Assembly (NCBI GenBank): GCA_902774295.1
Contig: CACYHP010000008.1
Coordinates: 1-57,739, forward strand
DNA: 57,739 nucleotides
Origin: an uncultured Bacteroidia bacterium
GTDB taxonomy: Bacteria > Bacteroidota > Bacteroidia > Bacteroidales > F082
Direction: 5' to 3'
Each line of letters opens with the position of its first letter. Position 1 is the first letter of the stretch. Both the position numbers and the translations under genes were made by a program. Shown here piece by piece: positions 54,738 to 57,739 of the stretch. Below the pieces are notes generated by a model. That model worked only from the letters and a program-made list of their open reading frames with translations. It was not told the DNA's origin and made no database searches.

Positions 54738-56405
54738 ATGAAAAAACTAGTATTTACAATGATTGCAGTGCTGTTAGGAATGGCACTCAACGCGCAAGTA
54801 TCGGTTTGGGACGGCACTGCCGAGCCATGGACCATGGGTAACGGAACGGCCGAAAACCCCTATCTCATTGAGAATGCACAACAGCTGGCGTATCTGGCAG
54901 AACAGGTAAATGCTCCAAGTGCAAACACAGGATGGGGATATGAGTTTTTCTCTGACACATATTTCCTGCTTACTACAGACTTGGATCTGGGTGGTGCTAA
55001 TGACCTTTTGTGGAACCCTATTGGGAAAAATGATTTACTCCATGGTGCACTCACCTATTTCTGCGGTCATTTTGACGGCGGAAACCATACTATTTACAAT
55101 ATGCATGTAGTATCTCAAGGAGATAGAAGCAATATTGATTTCGGCCTGTTTGGCAGCGCCAAAAATGGAAGCATAAAAAACATAGCTCTGGCATCAAATT
55201 GCAATGTTGACATAAATTTTGATTCTTTGGGCGGAGAAATGGAAACAAGTTTGATGATCGGAGGTGTTCTTGGCCAAGGTTCTAATGTTATTTTGGAAAA
55301 TTGTGTAAGTTGGGCATCTGTTACAACAAGTGTGGAACGTATTTACAATAGTATTGAATGTGGCGGTTTGTTTGGTGTTTTAAATATGAATAGTAGCGTT
55401 AGAAACTGCCATAATAAAGGGAATGTAAATTGCCAAGGTTCAGTGTATCATGGCAATCTTGCTACCGCAGGCATTGTGGGCGGTACTGGCGGATGTGACT
55501 TGTACGGCTGCACAAACAGCGGTAACGTGACAATGGTTAAGATCGATTGGGGCAACGATATGGGTTGTGTGGCATCAGGCGGAATAGTCGGTGTCACAAG
55601 AGGCGACTGTAATGTTGAAATGTGCTATAATACAGGAATAATACTCGTAAATGAAGAATTATGTCATTACGATTTTCCAGTGTCAAGCGGTGGTATAGTG
55701 GGATGCTCTTGGACATGGCCTAATTCAACGAATCTAAATATCAAGAACTGCTACAGCGTCGCAAATATCAGTGCTATAACCAATTCCAACGACGATAAAG
55801 GCAACTATGCCGGAGGCATTTTCGGTGCAACATATGGATGGGAGGCAGAAGGTGTTTCCAACCAAATGACAATAGAAAACTGTTATGCCGTCGGCGATTT
55901 TGTCGCTGATTCTATTGGCGGAATCCTTGCCATATACGGGACAGTGGGCTATGACAAATCATCTGATGTGTTGAATTCATACTATATCAATACCATTGAA
56001 AGCTGGAACGGTTATGGTGTTTCATTATCAGATGAGGAGATGAAAACACAAGCGTTTGTTGATATGCTTAATACCGAGGAAATTGTGTTCGCAATGGACG
56101 AAAACAACGAAAACAATGGATTCCCGGTATTCGTAATCAGAAATCTTTATGGCGTTGAAGACATAGCCACAAGTAATGAGATTTTGATTTATCCAAATCC
56201 TGCTAACAATATCATAAATATCGGCATATCTGATAATGCAAGATGCGATGCTGTATATATCTATTCAATTGACGGCAAACTTGTCAGATCTGTTTACGAC
56301 AACGTAAACACTATCAACATAACAGACCTCAATTCAGGCATATATATCATGAAAGTGAAAACAAGCGATGGCACTGATATAACCCAAAGAGTTGTTATTA
56401 AATAA
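54738..56405 (+). CDS. T9SS type A protein with GLUG repeats
   Basis: The 555-residue protein has a signal peptide (to about residue 20, ALNAQVS) and an N-terminal region typical of GLUG-motif proteins (GTAENPYLIENAQQLAYLAE, then YFLLTTDLDLGG and FDGGNHTIYNMHV). Repeats with SGGIVGxxxG and GGLFG (residues about 170-400) follow in a beta-helix-like pattern. The C-terminus is a T9SS type A domain (LIYPNPANNIINIG, SGIYIMKVKTSDG). Many cysteines (NCYSV, GCTNSG) could form disulphides in the repeats. Likely a surface adhesin or scaffold; there is no enzymatic motif. Confidence 0.88.
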   Translation: MKKLVFTMIAVLLGMALNAQVSVWDGTAEPWTMGNGTAENPYLIENAQQLAYLAEQVNAPSANTGWGYEFFSDTYFLLTTDLDLGGANDLLWNPIGKNDLLHGALTYFCGHFDGGNHTIYNMHVVSQGDRSNIDFGLFGSAKNGSIKNIALASNCNVDINFDSLGGEMETSLMIGGVLGQGSNVILENCVSWASVTTSVERIYNSIECGGLFGVLNMNSSVRNCHNKGNVNCQGSVYHGNLATAGIVGGTGGCDLYGCTNSGNVTMVKIDWGNDMGCVASGGIVGVTRGDCNVEMCYNTGIILVNEELCHYDFPVSSGGIVGCSWTWPNSTNLNIKNCYSVANISAITNSNDDKGNYAGGIFGATYGWEAEGVSNQMTIENCYAVGDFVADSIGGILAIYGTVGYDKSSDVLNSYYINTIESWNGYGVSLSDEEMKTQAFVDMLNTEEIVFAMDENNENNGFPVFVIRNLYGVEDIATSNEILIYPNPANNIINIGISDNARCDAVYIYSIDGKLVRSVYDNVNTINITDLNSGIYIMKVKTSDGTDITQRVVIK

Positions 56406-56411
56406 ATTGCC

Positions 56412-57389
56412 ATGAAAAATCTATATTTAACAATTATTATGATTTGTGGAATGGCAGCGGTGAATGCACAAACATTCGCCGCAGCCGACTCCTTGATATA
56501 TTCAGTTAACGAAGACAATATCTCGGTAACTGTTATCGGGCATGTCAAGGGGACTGAAGCCACTGGCTCTCTGGTGATACCTAACACGGTATCATATAAT
56601 GAACATAATTACCCTGTTACCAAAATAGGCAGATATGCTTTCAGAAAACATACCGGCTTTCATGGAACATTGACAATAGGTGACAATGTGAAAGAAATAG
56701 GCTATGGCGCTTTTTGTTTCTGTGACAGTTTGTCAGGCAATCTGGTTATTCCTAATTCTGTCGTAAAAATAGGTGATTACGCGTTTGTGGATTGTGACCG
56801 TTTCACTGGAGATTTGACAATTCCGAACTCTGTGGATACAATTGGGAGACTGGCATTTGAACAGTGCGATGGCTTTAACGGCACACTGACAATCGGAAGT
56901 TCGGTTACTTATATTGGAGAGAGCGCTTTTCAGGCATGCGAATACTTCCAAGAAGCGATATGCCTTGCAATAGAACCACCAACTTTGGGCGTTTATAACG
57001 GGCATCAATTCACTTTTTACAGATTCGGATGCTCTTCCCTCATTGTCCCTTGTGGAAGCAAAGAGGCATACGCAAATTCGGCATGGCTTAACAGCGAAGA
57101 AGGGTTCTCAACCATAATGCAAGATTGTGATTACATAGATGAGACGTGTGAAAATTTGATGTCAGTACATCCCAACCCTGCAAAAGACAACATCTACATC
57201 GAGCTTTCACCCGATGCCGACTGCCAATCAGTTGAATTGTACACCCTCGACGGACGCCTTGTAAAGACGTGCCATGGCGCGTCTCAGCAAACAACCGTCA
57301 ACGTTGAAAACCTCAACGCCGGAGTTTATATCTTGAGACTGAGAATGGCGGATGGCAGGGAGTTTTTGGAGAGAATTGTGAAGGAATAG
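56412..57389 (+). CDS. T9SS type A protein with BspA-like leucine-rich repeats
   Basis: The 325 residues start with a signal peptide (MKNLYLTIIMICGMAAVNAQ). Four BspA-type LRR units follow, with the pattern LTIGxxVxxIGxxAFxxCxxF-GxLxIPNSV (residues about 70-185), as in the LRR_5 family of oral and gut adhesins. A T9SS type A domain ends the protein (VHPNPAKDNIYIEL, LYTLDGRLVKTC, AGVYILRLRMADGREFLERI). It starts 6 bases after the GLUG protein and is followed by a terminator at 57426-57465, so the pair forms an operon of two T9SS cargos. Confidence 0.9.
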   Translation: MKNLYLTIIMICGMAAVNAQTFAAADSLIYSVNEDNISVTVIGHVKGTEATGSLVIPNTVSYNEHNYPVTKIGRYAFRKHTGFHGTLTIGDNVKEIGYGAFCFCDSLSGNLVIPNSVVKIGDYAFVDCDRFTGDLTIPNSVDTIGRLAFEQCDGFNGTLTIGSSVTYIGESAFQACEYFQEAICLAIEPPTLGVYNGHQFTFYRFGCSSLIVPCGSKEAYANSAWLNSEEGFSTIMQDCDYIDETCENLMSVHPNPAKDNIYIELSPDADCQSVELYTLDGRLVKTCHGASQQTTVNVENLNAGVYILRLRMADGREFLERIVKE

Positions 57390-57425
57390 GATGAGATTCC
57401 GAGCCACACACCTTATTAATATAAT

Positions 57426-57465
57426 AAAACAGCGGCGCCGATAGGGAAGGGTGCCGCTGTTTTTT
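57426..57465 (+). terminator. Rho-independent terminator after the T9SS pair
   Basis: An 11-bp stem (ACAGCGGCGCC 57429-57439 with GGTGCCGCTGT 57450-57460, one G-U pair), 10-base loop, flanked by A on the left and T on the right (57460-57465). Confidence 0.9.
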
Positions 57466-57510
57466 GCCAGAAATTAATCACTTTTTTGGAGTTTGGCGTA
57501 ACTCTGGCGT

Positions 57511-57592
57511 AAAAATTTTGGAAGGAGGGGCAAAAAATCAGGCCTTAGAAGCCAGCTTCCAGACTGATTTTTGTCCCTCCTGGGAAATTTTT
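57511..57592. repeat. Long imperfect palindrome
   Basis: The left half (AAAAATTTTGGAAGGAGGGG, then CAAAAAATCAG) pairs with the right half (CTGATTTTTGTCCCTCC, then TGGGAAATTTTT). The stem is about 28 bp with a few mismatches and bulges. The centre also contains a short GAAG/CTTC pair. No coding potential. A structured RNA, a terminator-like or protein-binding site, or a REP element are options. Confidence 0.7.
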
Positions 57593-57654
57593 CCCTTGCA
57601 ACCTATTGAAAATCAATCGTCAAAAAATAATTAAAAAATTTTTTCAAAAAAGTG

Positions 57655-57684
57655 TTGCGCGGAATAAAAAAGTGTGTACTTTTG
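57655..57684 (+). promoter_or_regulatory. rRNA-type promoter (-33 TTG, -7 TACTTTTG)
   Basis: TTG at 57655-57657 and TACTTTTG at 57677-57684 are 19 bases apart, as in the tRNA-Asp promoter. Confidence 0.8.
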
Positions 57685-57715
57685 CATCCGCAATCGACAG
57701 AGATGGAGGTTGCAA

Positions 57716-57725
57716 GTTCTTTGAA
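57716..57725 (+). promoter_or_regulatory. boxA-like antitermination site (putative rrn leader)
   Basis: GTTCTTTGAA, 31 bases after the -7 box, resembles the boxA-like sequences found in Bacteroidota 16S rRNA leaders. The 16S gene itself would start beyond the window edge, so this is inference. Confidence 0.6.
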
Positions 57726-57739
57726 AGCAATGAGCCAAT

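Larger units (their letters stand above)
57390..57739. other. Non-coding end region (terminator, palindrome, rRNA-type promoter)
   Basis: No gene is seen in these 350 bases. They hold the terminator of the T9SS pair (57426-57465), an imperfect long palindrome (57511-57592) and an rRNA/tRNA-type promoter with a boxA-like site (57655-57725) that points out of the window. The region also contains TTTGGCGTAA motifs (57494 and a related TGGCGTAAAA near 57505), which resemble one near 49848. Confidence 0.7.

Overview
The window looks like a chromosomal piece of a Bacteroidota bacterium, most likely a Bacteroidales-type gut or rumen organism known from a metagenome. The signs are: six large secreted proteins ending in type IX secretion (T9SS, type A) sorting domains; promoters of the Bacteroidota form TTG-N19-21-TAnnTTTG; few Shine-Dalgarno sequences; a complete MoxR-DUF58-BatABCDE locus; a SecA of about 1100 residues; and the gene order DUF2520-KdsC-UbiA-Maf-SurE-LpxB. 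Both edges look like assembly break points. Base 1 is the first base of an IS982-type insertion sequence, and the last 90 bases look like the leader of a ribosomal RNA operon, so the window may be a whole contig that ends in repeats.

Layout. 1-1028: complete IS982-family element, 26 bases upstream of a 1471-residue T9SS cargo protein (MABP-like beta-prism repeats plus Pmp-like repeats). A small protein with a tripartite C-terminal anchor follows. 5.8-16.2 kb: coaD, a cysteine-less thioredoxin-fold protein, secA, two tandem patatin/beta-barrel proteins, pyrH. 16.2-22.8 kb: frr, convergent ddl, then a tight set of PASTA protein, T9SS protein, rluD-like gene and hldD. 22.8-28.5 kb: a two-tier inverted repeat (REP-like), MerR regulator and M23 peptidase facing alaS, then a lipoprotein and a PorT-like barrel. 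28.5-33.4 kb: PKD/Ig-like T9SS protein, rdgB, ung, a 43-residue lipoprotein and a strong bidirectional terminator. 33.4-45.0 kb: BNR-propeller T9SS protein and the aerotolerance (bat) operon. 45.1-52.0 kb: envelope and housekeeping operon ending in lpxB, then comEC. 52.1-57.4 kb: tRNA-Asp with a textbook promoter and terminator, a frame-disrupted TPR/HTH regulator that carries a REP half-site in its coding sequence, a DUF3244 protein, and two T9SS cargos (GLUG repeats; BspA-type leucine-rich repeats). 57.4-57.7 kb: terminator, long palindrome, rRNA-type promoter.

Much of the window serves the cell envelope: protein export (SecA), T9SS cargo, peptidoglycan (Ddl, M23, PASTA), LPS precursors (KdsC-like, HldD, LpxB) and outer-membrane barrels. 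I see no CRISPR array, phage, conjugative module or recognisable anti-phage system. The most unusual items are the MABP-Pmp cargo with its CTERM-like neighbour, the perfect 17-bp inverted repeat that reaches the coaD start codon, heptamer repeats recurring in the bat and rdgB spacers, the REP half-site inside a reading frame, and the palindrome in front of the putative rrn promoter.
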